64,000 bases of DNA from Gimibacter soli (GCF_028463845.1 NZ_CP116805.1:2790001-2854000); one strand, 5' to 3'. Positions 8,382 to 17,590 are shown, numbered from the stretch's first letter. Translations and numbers: made by a program. Notes: generated by a model from the sequence alone, not told the origin.

Positions 8382-9473
8382 ATGACAACCTTCAACAGAC
8401 GCGATTTGATGAAACTGACGGGCACCGCCATGTTGGCCGCGCTGGCAGCCCCGAAAGCCATCGGTGCCATGGCATCGGAGCCCGCCAAGGCAAAGCCGGT
8501 AGGCGATCCGCTTCAATATATCGACCCTGAACTGCGCCCTGCAGCTGAACAGGTTCTCAAGTTCACGGCCGACATGCCGCCCCTCAGCATGGAAGGGCTG
8601 CCCAAGTTGCGGGCCGGCGGCGCTGCCTTCGCCGCGCCGCACCTGCCGGAGATCCCGGTAGAGGAACGCACCATTCCGGTCGGCAAGGGCATGCCGGACG
8701 TCAAGATTTTCATCGTAAACGCCAAGGCTGGGGCCAAGCGCCCCGGCATCCTGCACATGCATGGCGGCGGCTATATCGCCGGCGCTGCCAAGTGGGAAAT
8801 CCGCTATGTGCAGGAAGTCGCCCGTGATCTCGATTGCATCGTGGTAAGTGTCGAGTACCGGCTGGCGCCGGAGACGACCTATGTCGGCTCGGTCGAGGAC
8901 AATTATGCCGGCCTGCGCTGGATGTACGACCACGCAGCAGAGCTGGGCCTTGATCCCGACCGTATCGCCGTCATGGGTGAAAGTGCCGGTGGCGGCCACG
9001 CCGCACGCCTCGCCATCACAGCGCGTGACCGGGGCGAGGTACCGCTGGTGCTGCAGGCGCTGATCTATCCGATGCTTGATGACCGCACAGGCTCGACCAT
9101 TCATCCGCCCGCCCATATCGCTACTGTTGGTTGGGACGGCCAGGCCAACAAGTTCGGCTGGCAGTCCTTCCTCGGGCAAGAACCCGGCGTGAAAGGCGTC
9201 CCGGCGGCGGGTGTGCCTGCGCGGGTCGAGGACCTTTCCGGCCTCGCCCCGGCCTTCGTGGCGGTCGGCGGCGTTGACCTGTTCGTACAGGAAGACATTG
9301 CCTATGCAACACGTCTGCTTGAGGCCCGTGTGCCAACCGAACTACTGGTGGTGCCCGGTGCATTCCACGGTTTCGACCGCGTTGCACCGGAGACATACCC
9401 GGCACGGCTCTTCACCACTTCAAAGCTGAATGCCCTGCGCCGCGCGTTCGGCGAAACACTTCCCGCGGCCTGA
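8382..9473 (+). CDS. Tat-exported alpha/beta hydrolase-3 (HSL family) esterase
   Basis: Probable exported carboxylesterase of 363 residues. A twin-arginine signal (NRRDLMKLTG) is followed by a hydrophobic stretch. The hormone-sensitive-lipase oxyanion motif HGGGY (127-131), the nucleophile GESAGG (S201) and a C-terminal GAFHGFD histidine are all present. The start ATG at 8382 follows GGGAGGA; an overlapping ATG at 8378 is in another frame. It is the second esterase of the run and differs in family from the first, so the two probably act on different ester bonds. Confidence 0.85.
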   Translation: MTTFNRRDLMKLTGTAMLAALAAPKAIGAMASEPAKAKPVGDPLQYIDPELRPAAEQVLKFTADMPPLSMEGLPKLRAGGAAFAAPHLPEIPVEERTIPVGKGMPDVKIFIVNAKAGAKRPGILHMHGGGYIAGAAKWEIRYVQEVARDLDCIVVSVEYRLAPETTYVGSVEDNYAGLRWMYDHAAELGLDPDRIAVMGESAGGGHAARLAITARDRGEVPLVLQALIYPMLDDRTGSTIHPPAHIATVGWDGQANKFGWQSFLGQEPGVKGVPAAGVPARVEDLSGLAPAFVAVGGVDLFVQEDIAYATRLLEARVPTELLVVPGAFHGFDRVAPETYPARLFTTSKLNALRRAFGETLPAA

Positions 9474-9487
9474 CCCTCGTCCGCTTT

Positions 9488-9514
9488 GCCGCACCGGTTC
9501 CTCGCCGGTGCGGC
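9488..9514 (+). other. Strong hairpin between the esterase and ceramidase-like genes
   Basis: GCCGCACCGG (9488-9497) and its complement (9505-9514) form a 10-bp perfect stem with a 7-base loop. It is followed by an A-run, not a T-run, so it is not a typical terminator on the plus strand. It could limit read-through or protect the mRNA 3' end. Confidence 0.5.
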
Positions 9515-9549
9515 ACCCTCAAAAAAATTGCGATCATCGGGAGCACCCA

Positions 9550-10905
9550 ATGAAACCTGTCCTGAAGCTTTTGACGCTCGGCCTTTTCGCCCTGCAGGCG
9601 AAAGCCGCTGATCAGGGCGCCACCGCCCTGAAGGCCGGCGCTGCCAAGGTGGAGTTCACCCCTGCCCTCGCAAGCCTGCCGGAAGGCTTTATCGGCATCC
9701 TTGATCCCGTCTACGTACGTGCCGTTGTACTGCAAAGCGGCAAAGGCAAAGCAGCCCTCGTCAGCGTCGATGCAGGCGCCATCCCGGACGGTGTTTGGCA
9801 GGCAGCGAGTGATGCTGCCGCAAAACTCGGCATTCCGAGAGAAGCACTGCAGGTGACAGCCACCCATACCCACAGCGTGCCACGCGATCTGGGAGATGTG
9901 CTGTCAGCCAGGATTGCCGACGCATTGAAAGCAGCCGCTGCGCGGCTGGAGCCGGCAAACATCGCCTACGGCGAGGGCGTTTCTTTCATCAATGTGAACC
10001 GCAATATCATCGACCCCGAAACCCGCAAATGGTGGGAAGGCCCCAATTACGACGGCCCGTCAGACAAGACCGTCGCCGTTGTGAAGGTGGAAGCCGCAAA
10101 CGGCACACCGATTGCGCTTTACTATAATTATGCGGTCCATGCCGTGATAACCGGCCAGCTTGATAAAGTCAGCGGTGACATCCCCGGCGCCACCTCGCGC
10201 TATATTGAGGATGCACTCGATGACAAGGCCGTCGCGCTGTGGTCCGAAGGTGCGGCCGGCGACCAGAACCCGATCTTCTTCCAACAGACCTATGACCTGC
10301 GCGAGATCCGCATCAAGGACTTCGCCGCACGCGGCATCGACATCAGCAACACGATGCTGCCCGGTGGCAAGGGGCTTGATCGCAGCAACCCGCAGGTCCA
10401 GAAGTTGATGAAACAGCAGGAGCAGATGATCGCATCGATGGGCCAGATGCTGGGCGAGGAAGTCCTGCATGTGGCGCGCAGCAATATGAACCGGGCGGAG
10501 ACTGTGCCCGCGATCTATGGCAGCCAGAAAGATATCACCTGCCCCGGTCGCACGCGCACGGATGAAGGCCGTGCCGGTGCCCCCGGCACTTATATGGATG
10601 CCGATCCGGTACCCATTCGCCTCAGCCTCCTGCGGGTGGGCGATATTGTGATCGGTGGGGTGAATGCCGAAGTGTTCAACCCCATCGCCACGAAATTCAA
10701 GGCGCGTTCCCCGTTTGCCCGCACCATGATGGCAACGCTGACGAACGGGTATGCGCCGTCGGGCTATATCCCCCACGACGCGGCCTATGCCCAATATACG
10801 TTCGAGGTGGTCTCATCCCGCCTGAAACCGGGCTGCGCAGAAGAGGCCATCACAGACGGGCTTCTTGACCTGATCGAAGGATCAGAAAAAGCCCGCCTGC
10901 GCTGA
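9550..10905 (+). CDS. Neutral/alkaline ceramidase-like N-terminal domain protein, secreted
   Basis: A 451-residue exported protein (MKPVLKLLTLGLFALQAKA signal peptide) with the pattern of the neutral/alkaline non-lysosomal ceramidase N-terminal domain: VEFTP near the start, ATHTHSVP with paired histidines for zinc, NYAVHAVI and EGAAGDQNP. It lacks a separate C-terminal ceramidase domain. Proteins of this type in sugar loci are often of unknown substrate and may be amidases or esterases rather than true ceramidases. The start ATG follows ATCGGGAGCACCC. It closes the plus-strand run and converges on the carboxylesterase gene with an 10-base gap. Confidence 0.78.
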   Translation: MKPVLKLLTLGLFALQAKAADQGATALKAGAAKVEFTPALASLPEGFIGILDPVYVRAVVLQSGKGKAALVSVDAGAIPDGVWQAASDAAAKLGIPREALQVTATHTHSVPRDLGDVLSARIADALKAAAARLEPANIAYGEGVSFINVNRNIIDPETRKWWEGPNYDGPSDKTVAVVKVEAANGTPIALYYNYAVHAVITGQLDKVSGDIPGATSRYIEDALDDKAVALWSEGAAGDQNPIFFQQTYDLREIRIKDFAARGIDISNTMLPGGKGLDRSNPQVQKLMKQQEQMIASMGQMLGEEVLHVARSNMNRAETVPAIYGSQKDITCPGRTRTDEGRAGAPGTYMDADPVPIRLSLLRVGDIVIGGVNAEVFNPIATKFKARSPFARTMMATLTNGYAPSGYIPHDAAYAQYTFEVVSSRLKPGCAEEAITDGLLDLIEGSEKARLR

Positions 10906-10915
10906 CCTATCGGCC

Positions 10916-12637
10916 TTATCGCTTTATGCTGCGCAGTTCGTCCTTGTCAGGGGCGAACGCAAGCTTGGGTTCGTCGTCCCAGATCATGCATGGCTCATCC
11001 GCCGCCTCGTAAGGCTTCCAATTGGGGATACCGGCATGATTGGGATTACCTGTCCGGGCGAAGGCGATCCACGCATCTGCCATCCGGTCGCTCAGTGCCT
11101 TGGCGCGCGGGCCGCCGCCCGTCATGGTGTCGCACCTTTCGGTATTGGCAAAAACGAACGGGATATCTAGGCAATGGAAGGCGCGGGGGCGGCCATCCAG
11201 AACCGGCGTCTGCCAGTTGAAGGAATAAAGATAGGCGGGTGCACCGCCGAGCGCTGCCTTTGAGGCCGCCTGATCGATCGCCGCCTGCCGGACAGGTGAG
11301 GTGGCAATCCGAGACCAGAGATCGAAGGGAGAGGCTTCCGGCGTGCGTGCCGCAAAAGCCTTCACGATCCGGCTGCCCTGCCCCGGGAACATGGCCTCGG
11401 CTTTCGCGGTAAGCCCTGCCTTGTCCATCCCCTCGTCTGCCGGTGTCATGACGCCGTTAATGAACTCATTCAGCGTGGTGCCGATCATCATCGGAACGTC
11501 CGCCGAGATACCCGGCGCCTTCGGCGCAAAGGGAGCAGACGGAATGATGCTGCCATCCATCACCGGGGCAAAATTGAGGTTCCGGGCGAACTGGCGCACG
11601 TCCACATAGCCGGGGAACGGTTCATTCTCCCGCTGCATGACAGCATCACACGCCAGTCGGACATGGTCATAGGGCATAGTTTGAAGTTCATCCACCGTTT
11701 GCCGGTTCAGCCCCAGTTCGGCCACCACCAGATCGGCTAAACGCCGTGACATATCCTGCGAAATCGCATTGGTGAACGACCCGCTTTGCACCACAGCCCG
11801 GTGGAACAGCCCTTTTGCCACTGGTATGCCCATCAGCGCGCTGACCTTGGCGCCACCACCCGATTGGCCGAAGATTGTCACTCGGCCCGGATCACCGCCG
11901 AATTCCGCAATGTTGTCCCGCACCCATTCAAGCGCTGCGACGATATCGAGCATCCCGACATTGCCGGACCGGGCGTAGCGATCGCCGTAGCCGGAAAGAT
12001 CGAGATAACCGAGAAGATTGAGCCGGTGATTGAGTGTGACAACAACCACGTCACCCCGGCGCGCCAGATTCTCGCCGTCAAATGCGGGCAGGTCATGCCC
12101 TGATCCTGCGACAAAACCACCGCCGTGCAGCCAGACCAACACCGGCCTACGAACGCTATCCCTGACACCAGGAGACCAGACATTGACCCTGAGACAATCC
12201 TCGCCCGCCACGCTGTCGTTCCACTGGAAAATGAAGGCGGATTCGTCGTGAAAGCGGCCCATGCCCTTGTCTTGCGGGGCGATCAGACCGTAATGCAACG
12301 AACTGCGCACACCCGCCCACGGCTGTGGCTTTTCGGGCGCACGGAAGCGGTTCTCGCCACCTGTTGAGGCGCCATAGGGCATGCCCTTGAAGGTGAAGAT
12401 CCCGTTTCGGATATAACCGCCAACCCTGCCATACTGTGTTTCGACGACTGCCGCACCTGTCTTTGCAACGAGCCGGTCACGACCGGCCCTTGCTTTTCCA
12501 CAGGCAGGCTCGGCGGCTGTCACCCCGCCTATGCCCGAGGCTGCCCCTGCAGCCGCCCCTGCGAGAACGGCAGCCCCCTTCAGGAAGGCGCGGCGCCCGA
12601 CCCGATCATTTGAAGTGTGGTCTGAATGTTTGGTCAC
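10916..12637 (-). CDS. Type-B carboxylesterase, Tat-exported
   Basis: Exported esterase of 573 residues of the COesterase family. The GTG start follows GGGGAGG; a longer frame upstream has no ribosome site. A twin-arginine signal (GRRAFLKGAAV) leads a long alanine/glycine-rich hydrophobic segment. Family marks are FKGMPYG, EDCLRVNVW, LHGGGF (oxyanion hole), the nucleophile GQSGGG with S259 (usual form GESAGG), and HCLDIPFVF with the catalytic histidine. It lies 129 bases downstream of the TonB receptor on the same strand with a terminator-like hairpin between them. Confidence 0.88.
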   Translation of the reverse strand: MTKHSDHTSNDRVGRRAFLKGAAVLAGAAAGAASGIGGVTAAEPACGKARAGRDRLVAKTGAAVVETQYGRVGGYIRNGIFTFKGMPYGASTGGENRFRAPEKPQPWAGVRSSLHYGLIAPQDKGMGRFHDESAFIFQWNDSVAGEDCLRVNVWSPGVRDSVRRPVLVWLHGGGFVAGSGHDLPAFDGENLARRGDVVVVTLNHRLNLLGYLDLSGYGDRYARSGNVGMLDIVAALEWVRDNIAEFGGDPGRVTIFGQSGGGAKVSALMGIPVAKGLFHRAVVQSGSFTNAISQDMSRRLADLVVAELGLNRQTVDELQTMPYDHVRLACDAVMQRENEPFPGYVDVRQFARNLNFAPVMDGSIIPSAPFAPKAPGISADVPMMIGTTLNEFINGVMTPADEGMDKAGLTAKAEAMFPGQGSRIVKAFAARTPEASPFDLWSRIATSPVRQAAIDQAASKAALGGAPAYLYSFNWQTPVLDGRPRAFHCLDIPFVFANTERCDTMTGGGPRAKALSDRMADAWIAFARTGNPNHAGIPNWKPYEAADEPCMIWDDEPKLAFAPDKDELRSIKR

Positions 12638-12710
12638 GAAAGCCTCCCCGATATGTCCCCTTCCGCAATCCTCCGCCCTGACAGGCGGCATCCTGCTAGC
12701 TGAAAAGAAA

Positions 12711-12741
12711 GAGGGCCGAGTTCTTAAGATACCCGGCCCTC
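12711..12741 (-). terminator. Rho-independent terminator of the TonB receptor gene
   Basis: GAGGGCCG (12711-12718) pairs with CGGCCCTC (12734-12741). On the minus strand the stem is followed by TTTCTTTT, immediately after the receptor stop codon at 12766. Confidence 0.7.
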
Positions 12742-12765
12742 TCCTCACTCACTCAGTCGGTTGCC

Positions 12766-14979
12766 TCAGTTCATATAGAGCCTGAAGGCAACACCGATCG
12801 TGCGGGGACGCGGCCCTGCCAGAAGGGTCGGGCCATTGGCCGAAGTCGGGCCACGCAGATCGCTGAGGTTGGAGCCGAAAAGACGGAACTCATACTGGTC
12901 GCGGCGGAAGGCGATGCTCGCATCATAAAGCTCGTAGGCATCAAGCTCGTCTACCGTCGCATCCTGGTTCTTTGCCTTGCCATTGAAGGTGGCGGAGGCA
13001 TTGGCCGTCATTTCCCAGTCGCCAACCGTGGTGCTGTAGTCCAGATCGAAGCGGACATTATAAGGCGGGGTATTGAACAGCCGTTCGCCGTTGGCGGCAC
13101 GCGGTGTCGCCTCGGCAAAGGCCGGGATCACATTGGTGAATTCCGACGAGTTATAGTTGGCAATCGCATTGACGCGCAGCCCCTCGATCGGGGTCATCCA
13201 CTGGATTTCGGCATCGATCCCCTGGGTCTTGCCGTCCCCAAGGTTGGCGAATGCCGAGAGCCCGATCGAGGTGTTAAAGGCGCTCTGCAGGTTGGTATAT
13301 TTGATATCATAGACACTGGCAGCAACCTGCAGCCGGTTATCGAAAAGCGAGCCCTTGGCACCGATCTCGATGTTGCGCAGTTTGTCTGGGGTGAGCGAAA
13401 TATCGCTCGGCACACCGTCCGCGATCACGGCATCAGCCTGCGCCTGCGATTGCAGGATGCTGCTACGGAAGCCCGTACCGGCGTTGATGAACAGCATCCA
13501 GTCGTCGCTCGCGTGATAGGCAAGGTTCGCCCGCCACGTCCATGCATCAAGCTTGTCGTCGCTGGCAGCCGGCACCCCGTTCGAAACGGAGTCCGAGCTG
13601 CGGCTGTCCTTGAAGTAGCGAAGACCAAAAAGCGGCACCAGCTTGCCACCGAACATGTCGTAGCTGATCTCCGAGAAGATCGAGCCGTTCTCGGTGCGGG
13701 TGATGGTCTCGCCGCCAAGGGCAAGCGTCGGGAAGTTCAGGCTGAACTCGTAAACACCCTTGGCATTCTGGTAGAACATGCCACCAACCCAGTGGAACGG
13801 GCCGTCATCCGAGGAAGCAAGCCGGAACTCGTTCACGAAGTTCTTGGCGTCGCCCCCGTTGATCAGGATGCCGGTGCCAAGCGGCGCGCCAAGGCCAAGC
13901 CCCACACCAAACCCGCCGGGCAGCGAGCGCTGATAAGAGGTCGCGTTGGTAAGGGTTACCGTATCGAAATCATAAGTAATCGTGTTCGAGAAATAGTTGG
14001 CGCTTCGCTTGTCGTAACCCTCGAACGTGCCCTGGTTGGCAGCATACGGCGGATCGACCGAGTCCATCACATTCAGATAGTCTTGGTCTGTCGAGAAGTG
14101 CCACCCGCGCATCCGCAACGTCAGCTGGTCGCTGGGCTTCCAGAGCACCACTGCCTGGATGTTTTCGGCCTTGATATCGTTCGCATCCGTCTTCAAGGGT
14201 GTGCCCGTCGGGGCCCCTTCATAGATATCATTGTAGCCGGCGCGGAAGTCGTAGCTGCCGCTGATGCGGATGGCGAGCTTGTCTTTCACCACAGGGATCG
14301 ACACTGCTGCCGAGCCACGATAGTCGAAATCGTCTGCGTCCTTGGTTTTGGAAAGCGAAAGCTCACCCTCCACTCCGAATTCTTCGAGGTCCGGGTTCTT
14401 GGTGCGATAGATGATCACACCACCCATCGAGCCCTGGCCATAGAGCGTACCTTGCGGGCCGCGCAGCACTTCAACACGTTCGATATCGAAATATTGCAGC
14501 GGCGGCGCAGCCTGGAAGTTCGGAACACCGAAAGGCGTATCATCGAGATAATAGCCAACCATACCATCGCCGACCGGGCCACCAGCGCCTGACCCCCGGA
14601 ACGAGAAGATGCGATAGCCCGCACCGATCTCCTGCGCTTGCGAGGCGCCGGGGATCAGCTTGATCAGCTCGGCACCTTCGCGAATATTGCGGGCAGCAAG
14701 CGAGTCCCCGCTGAAGGCCTGAATGGCCATGGGCACGTCGCTCAGTGCCCGCGCGCCTGTTTTGGTGGCGGAGACGACGATCTCGTCGATAACAAATTCA
14801 GTGTCAGCGTCCGCTCCGCCCTGCTCTTGCGCCTGGGCGGCATTACCGGCCAGAACCGCCAGAATGGCATAAGCCGCGACACTGGATGAAAGACCCAGAC
14901 GGCGCATCCCAGCCCCGGCGAATCCCTCTTTGTTCATGCTGGAGGCAGAATCCAGCAGGCTCGCGTTGTTCATAAGCAT
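12766..14979 (-). CDS. TonB-dependent receptor of the sucrose/ester locus
   Basis: Outer-membrane transporter of about 737 residues. A signal peptide (VAAYAILAVLAGNAAQA) is followed by a TonB box region (FVIDEIVVSATKTG), a plug with VEVLRGPQGTLYGQGSMGG, and a beta barrel ending in the aromatic terminus GVAFRLYMN. The start is uncertain: MLMNNASL (14979) or the ATG at 14973, both after GGGGAGGGA. Two LacI-type operators before it match those before the permease and fructokinase, so it probably imports the same sugar or sugar ester. Confidence 0.92.
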   Translation of the reverse strand: MLMNNASLLDSASSMNKEGFAGAGMRRLGLSSSVAAYAILAVLAGNAAQAQEQGGADADTEFVIDEIVVSATKTGARALSDVPMAIQAFSGDSLAARNIREGAELIKLIPGASQAQEIGAGYRIFSFRGSGAGGPVGDGMVGYYLDDTPFGVPNFQAAPPLQYFDIERVEVLRGPQGTLYGQGSMGGVIIYRTKNPDLEEFGVEGELSLSKTKDADDFDYRGSAAVSIPVVKDKLAIRISGSYDFRAGYNDIYEGAPTGTPLKTDANDIKAENIQAVVLWKPSDQLTLRMRGWHFSTDQDYLNVMDSVDPPYAANQGTFEGYDKRSANYFSNTITYDFDTVTLTNATSYQRSLPGGFGVGLGLGAPLGTGILINGGDAKNFVNEFRLASSDDGPFHWVGGMFYQNAKGVYEFSLNFPTLALGGETITRTENGSIFSEISYDMFGGKLVPLFGLRYFKDSRSSDSVSNGVPAASDDKLDAWTWRANLAYHASDDWMLFINAGTGFRSSILQSQAQADAVIADGVPSDISLTPDKLRNIEIGAKGSLFDNRLQVAASVYDIKYTNLQSAFNTSIGLSAFANLGDGKTQGIDAEIQWMTPIEGLRVNAIANYNSSEFTNVIPAFAEATPRAANGERLFNTPPYNVRFDLDYSTTVGDWEMTANASATFNGKAKNQDATVDELDAYELYDASIAFRRDQYEFRLFGSNLSDLRGPTSANGPTLLAGPRPRTIGVAFRLYMN

Positions 14980-15001
14980 AATCCCTCCCCAATGCTCTCT
15001 G

Positions 15002-15015
15002 TACAATCGATTGGC
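15002..15015. promoter_or_regulatory. LacI-type operator O3
   Basis: TACAATCGATTGGC around a central CG at 15008-15009, 30 bases before the TonB receptor start. The left half is perfect, the right half degenerate. Confidence 0.6.
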
Positions 15016-15055
15016 TTTTCCCTAGCACGACCAAAAACCCTTTACAAGAGGCCAA

Positions 15056-15069
15056 TACAAACGATTGTA
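15056..15069. promoter_or_regulatory. LacI-type operator O4
   Basis: TACAAACGATTGTA within ATACAAACGATTGTAT, the most symmetric of the four sites. Its centre is 54 bases from O3. Confidence 0.7.
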
Positions 15070-15070
15070 T

Positions 15071-15656
15071 TTTTGTTGGAGAAAATGCAGGACACTGCCG
15101 AGGCGAATCCCCCGGACCAACGTGACGGGAAGAACAAGGGCTTTCTGAAAGCGCAGCAATCGGCCCTTACATGGCTAACCCAATCACTGAAGCCCCCAGC
15201 CGCGATAATCACCACTGAACCCGTGATCTGAACGAAGTGGCCTGAGCTTCGCCGCTACGCCGGCATCGGACCAGCAACTACCCCGCTGGTTGAGGCTATA
15301 AAATATCAATAAAATCAATAACTTATAGTCATTGGTGCCCGCTGCCGGCACCAGAGTTATAATTATATCAATGAGTTACAAGCACTTGGCGCAAGTTTGG
15401 CGCACGAATTTTGGCGTCACGAGGCCCCCGTCGTTATAAGAGGCACACTCTGAACTGATGAAGAAGAATGACCTGAATCAGCATCCTTTGCTTCAATCAT
15501 CAGACTCACTCTACGGCAGACCTTTATTTGCATCAATTGCCTGACCGTCAGCGCCGGCAGGTAGTCAGAAGGCTCGACCATTTTGGGTGTGCATTACCTA
15601 TTTATGATTGTATATTGCGTGCGTTTTCACGGAATGCACATGAACAGGGGGATGCC
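15071..15656. other. Intergenic stretch holding the left direct repeat
   Basis: No convincing gene is seen in these 586 bases. The notable content is the 97-base repeat copy at 15308-15404. Short open frames here have no ribosome site or recognisable product. The promoter of the LytTR gene should lie in 15405-15656 but no clear -35/-10 pair can be picked. Confidence 0.6.
15308..15404. repeat. Left copy of a 97-bp direct repeat flanking the CIS block
   Basis: Aligns without gaps to 35762-35858 with 9 mismatches by eye, six of them in an 11-base central patch (15356-15366). It contains a 7-bp hairpin TGGTGCC/GGCACCA (15333-15353) and two TTGGCGCA direct repeats (15386-15393 and 15397-15404) spaced 11 bases apart. 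This architecture suits a recombinase attachment site, but no integrase gene is nearby. Confidence 0.85.
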
Positions 15657-16805
15657 ATGGGCCGGCGGGGGGCTGCTGACGCTTGGCGAAAGAAGCTGCA
15701 AGACGGCATCAGTGAGCTGCGGGCGCGGACTTGTTCGGCGCGGCTCTTGGTGATCGATAGCAACGGCTACCTTCACAATGACATTTCCCGGATACTGCAG
15801 CCCGGGAAGTTTGACGTGCGGTGCGTTACATCAGGCCGTCAGGCGCTTGAAGCATTGTTCGATGGTAGTGCATTGCGTGCCGCCCCTGCCTTCGACGTCG
15901 TTATTGTTCCTCACGAAGCGGATGCAAGTGACGGCGCCGGTATCTGCCATGCCCTGCGCCGGCTGTTCGGCAAACGGACCCTGATTATACTCGCATTCCT
16001 GCCGCCCTATCTCGACGAGCAAACAGTCCTTGGCTATCTGGCAGCCGATGTCGATGAAATCTGCATCTACCCCCTCAGCCGCATCGCGATGCAGAACCAT
16101 TTCCGGATGCTAGCGGACCTCGTGGCCGAACGTCGCCGCACCCGAATACTTGGTGAGTTTCAGGCCGCTGCGGGATCGTATGGTTCAGTTGCAGCGGCAG
16201 CCGCAGCGGCAGCAGCCCTCCTTGCCAATGACATCCATGTCAGGCGGGCAATTGCCGTGCATGAAGATCATCCTGACATGCTGACCCTGGCCGCGATCAC
16301 GCCACATGCCGAGGGACAACCCTATCGCCTTGTCGGCACACGTCTCGCTATCGCGGTGTCCGGCGGCGGGGGGCTTCAGTTGCTGGTCGACTATGACGTC
16401 GCGCCGCAGCAGGCCGATATCGATTTCGCCGTGGCCCTTGTCGGCGCTATAGCCGCCGACCAGACACGCCCGCTTGAAATAGACACAATGCGGGGTCTTC
16501 TGGCCATTCAGGATGGCCGCAATGAAATTTCGGTCATCAAGGGCGCCAACCAGTATTCCGAGATCGTTTTCGCAAGCGGCGCCACCCAGCTTTTGCTGAA
16601 AACGCCGCTAAAGACCATTGCCGGGCAATTCAGCGCCGACTTTGTCCAGTGCCACCGATCCTATCTGGTGGCGGAGCGCTGCGCCTGGGCCGCCAGTCAC
16701 AACCGCAATGGCCGGTTCACGCTGAAGCACCACCAGCACACCATTCCGGTCGGGGACAATTATCTGTCCATGGTCAGGGCATGCCACCCTCACTGGTTCC
16801 ATTGA
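15657..16805 (+). CDS. LytTR-type transcription regulator with degenerate receiver domain
   Basis: Likely regulator of the CIS cluster, 382 residues. The N-terminal part looks like a CheY-type receiver (RLLVIDSNGYLHNDISRIL ... FDVVIVPHEADASDG), but the position of the phospho-acceptor Asp is a proline, so phosphorylation is doubtful. The middle contains an alanine-rich helix. The C-terminal 100 residues match a LytTR DNA-binding domain (FVQCHRSYLVAERCAW ... HTIPVGDNYLSMVRA). The ATG at 15657 follows AGGGGGATGCC; a TTG at 15528 in frame is possible but unsupported. It is the only regulator in the block and precedes the cap gene by 209 bases. Confidence 0.75.
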   Translation: MGRRGAADAWRKKLQDGISELRARTCSARLLVIDSNGYLHNDISRILQPGKFDVRCVTSGRQALEALFDGSALRAAPAFDVVIVPHEADASDGAGICHALRRLFGKRTLIILAFLPPYLDEQTVLGYLAADVDEICIYPLSRIAMQNHFRMLADLVAERRRTRILGEFQAAAGSYGSVAAAAAAAAALLANDIHVRRAIAVHEDHPDMLTLAAITPHAEGQPYRLVGTRLAIAVSGGGGLQLLVDYDVAPQQADIDFAVALVGAIAADQTRPLEIDTMRGLLAIQDGRNEISVIKGANQYSEIVFASGATQLLLKTPLKTIAGQFSADFVQCHRSYLVAERCAWAASHNRNGRFTLKHHQHTIPVGDNYLSMVRACHPHWFH

Positions 16806-17014
16806 AGCGCCGCGCCAGCCCCTGAGTCTTGCCTTTCGGTTACACACTCCTTGCGCAGCAACACTTCTCTCCTGCCACTCACTCATGGCCATCCCAGGCG
16901 GCAAGGCAGGCGACGACCGGCCTTCGGCACCAGCCTCCCCGGTTCACTCATTTGAAGTTGCTCAAAAAACTACCACTGCGAGTGTAGGCCGGGAATGCCT
17001 AGGGGGTTTCGGCC

Positions 17015-17590
17015 ATGATCGAGTCAGCGCTGGAGCTGTTGCGCCACCAGCTGAGCGACTATATCGCCCACCGTCTGGGCCTGCCGGACGATCAGCCGCG
17101 CGCCGTGCTCGGCCCGATCGTTGATGAACAGGGGCGTACCGCGATTCCGGCAAATTCCCTGGGTGTCAGCCTGATCAACCTCGAAGAGGACAGGATCAAT
17201 CCGCTACCGGGCAAAACAACGATGAATGCCAGTCAGGTAACATATCAGACCGTGCCGACCAAGCTCACCGCCTATGTGATGCTGGCCGCGAACTTCAGCG
17301 ACTATCGCGAGGGGCTCAAGACCCTCGGTTGTGCGATCGAGATGATCCGGTCGCAGCCGGTCCTTACCGCGGCCAATGCTTCGGCGATGCCGGATGATCT
17401 TGACGTGCTGAGCCTTGAGCTTTGCTCTTTCCGCCTTGAAGACCTGAAAGATGTCTGGTCTTTCCTCGGGGGTCGCTACCATCCGTCGATCATTGTCCGC
17501 CTGAAAGGGATCGTCGTGGATGCGCGGCAGGTGCGCGGCCTTGGCACGCGGGCAATGGAAGCGCTGCTCCAGATGCTGGGGAGGTCATGA
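17015..17590 (+). CDS. CIS cap/tail-terminator protein (DUF4255, Pvc16/Afp16-like)
   Basis: Structural protein expected to sit at the top of the tube-sheath complex and end its growth. The 191-residue sequence has the DUF4255/Pvc16_N layout: MIESALELLRHQL at the start, GVSLINLEEDR, then PTKLTAYVMLAANFSDYREGLKTL and a C-terminal LGGRYHPSIIVRLKGIVVD. The ATG follows AGGGGGT. It overlaps the next gene by 4 bases. First structural gene of the cluster, as in many CIS loci that place the cap gene before the sheath. Confidence 0.88.
   Translation: MIESALELLRHQLSDYIAHRLGLPDDQPRAVLGPIVDEQGRTAIPANSLGVSLINLEEDRINPLPGKTTMNASQVTYQTVPTKLTAYVMLAANFSDYREGLKTLGCAIEMIRSQPVLTAANASAMPDDLDVLSLELCSFRLEDLKDVWSFLGGRYHPSIIVRLKGIVVDARQVRGLGTRAMEALLQMLGRS

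Noticed and set aside
9488-9514. Hairpin as a classical terminator
   Set aside because: It is followed by an A-run rather than a T-run on the coding strand, so it was listed only as a hairpin.
13450-14592. Long plus-strand open frame of about 380 codons opposite the TonB receptor
   Set aside because: It is antisense to a well-supported receptor gene, has no ribosome site, and its translation has no family pattern.
14992-15231. Plus-strand frame of 79 codons covering the operators before the TonB receptor
   Set aside because: It overlaps the operator/promoter region, has no ribosome site and no recognisable product.
15130-15235. Minus-strand reading with a short dehydrogenase-like C-terminal look (ITGSVVIIAAGGFSDW)
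   Set aside because: Only about 20 residues resemble an SDR terminus, with no start or preceding domain; it may be chance or a minor remnant.
15308-15404. tRNA gene at the repeat
   Set aside because: The reverse complement carries a CCA-like end (GGCAGCGGGCACCA) but no TTCGA arm or cloverleaf could be drawn.
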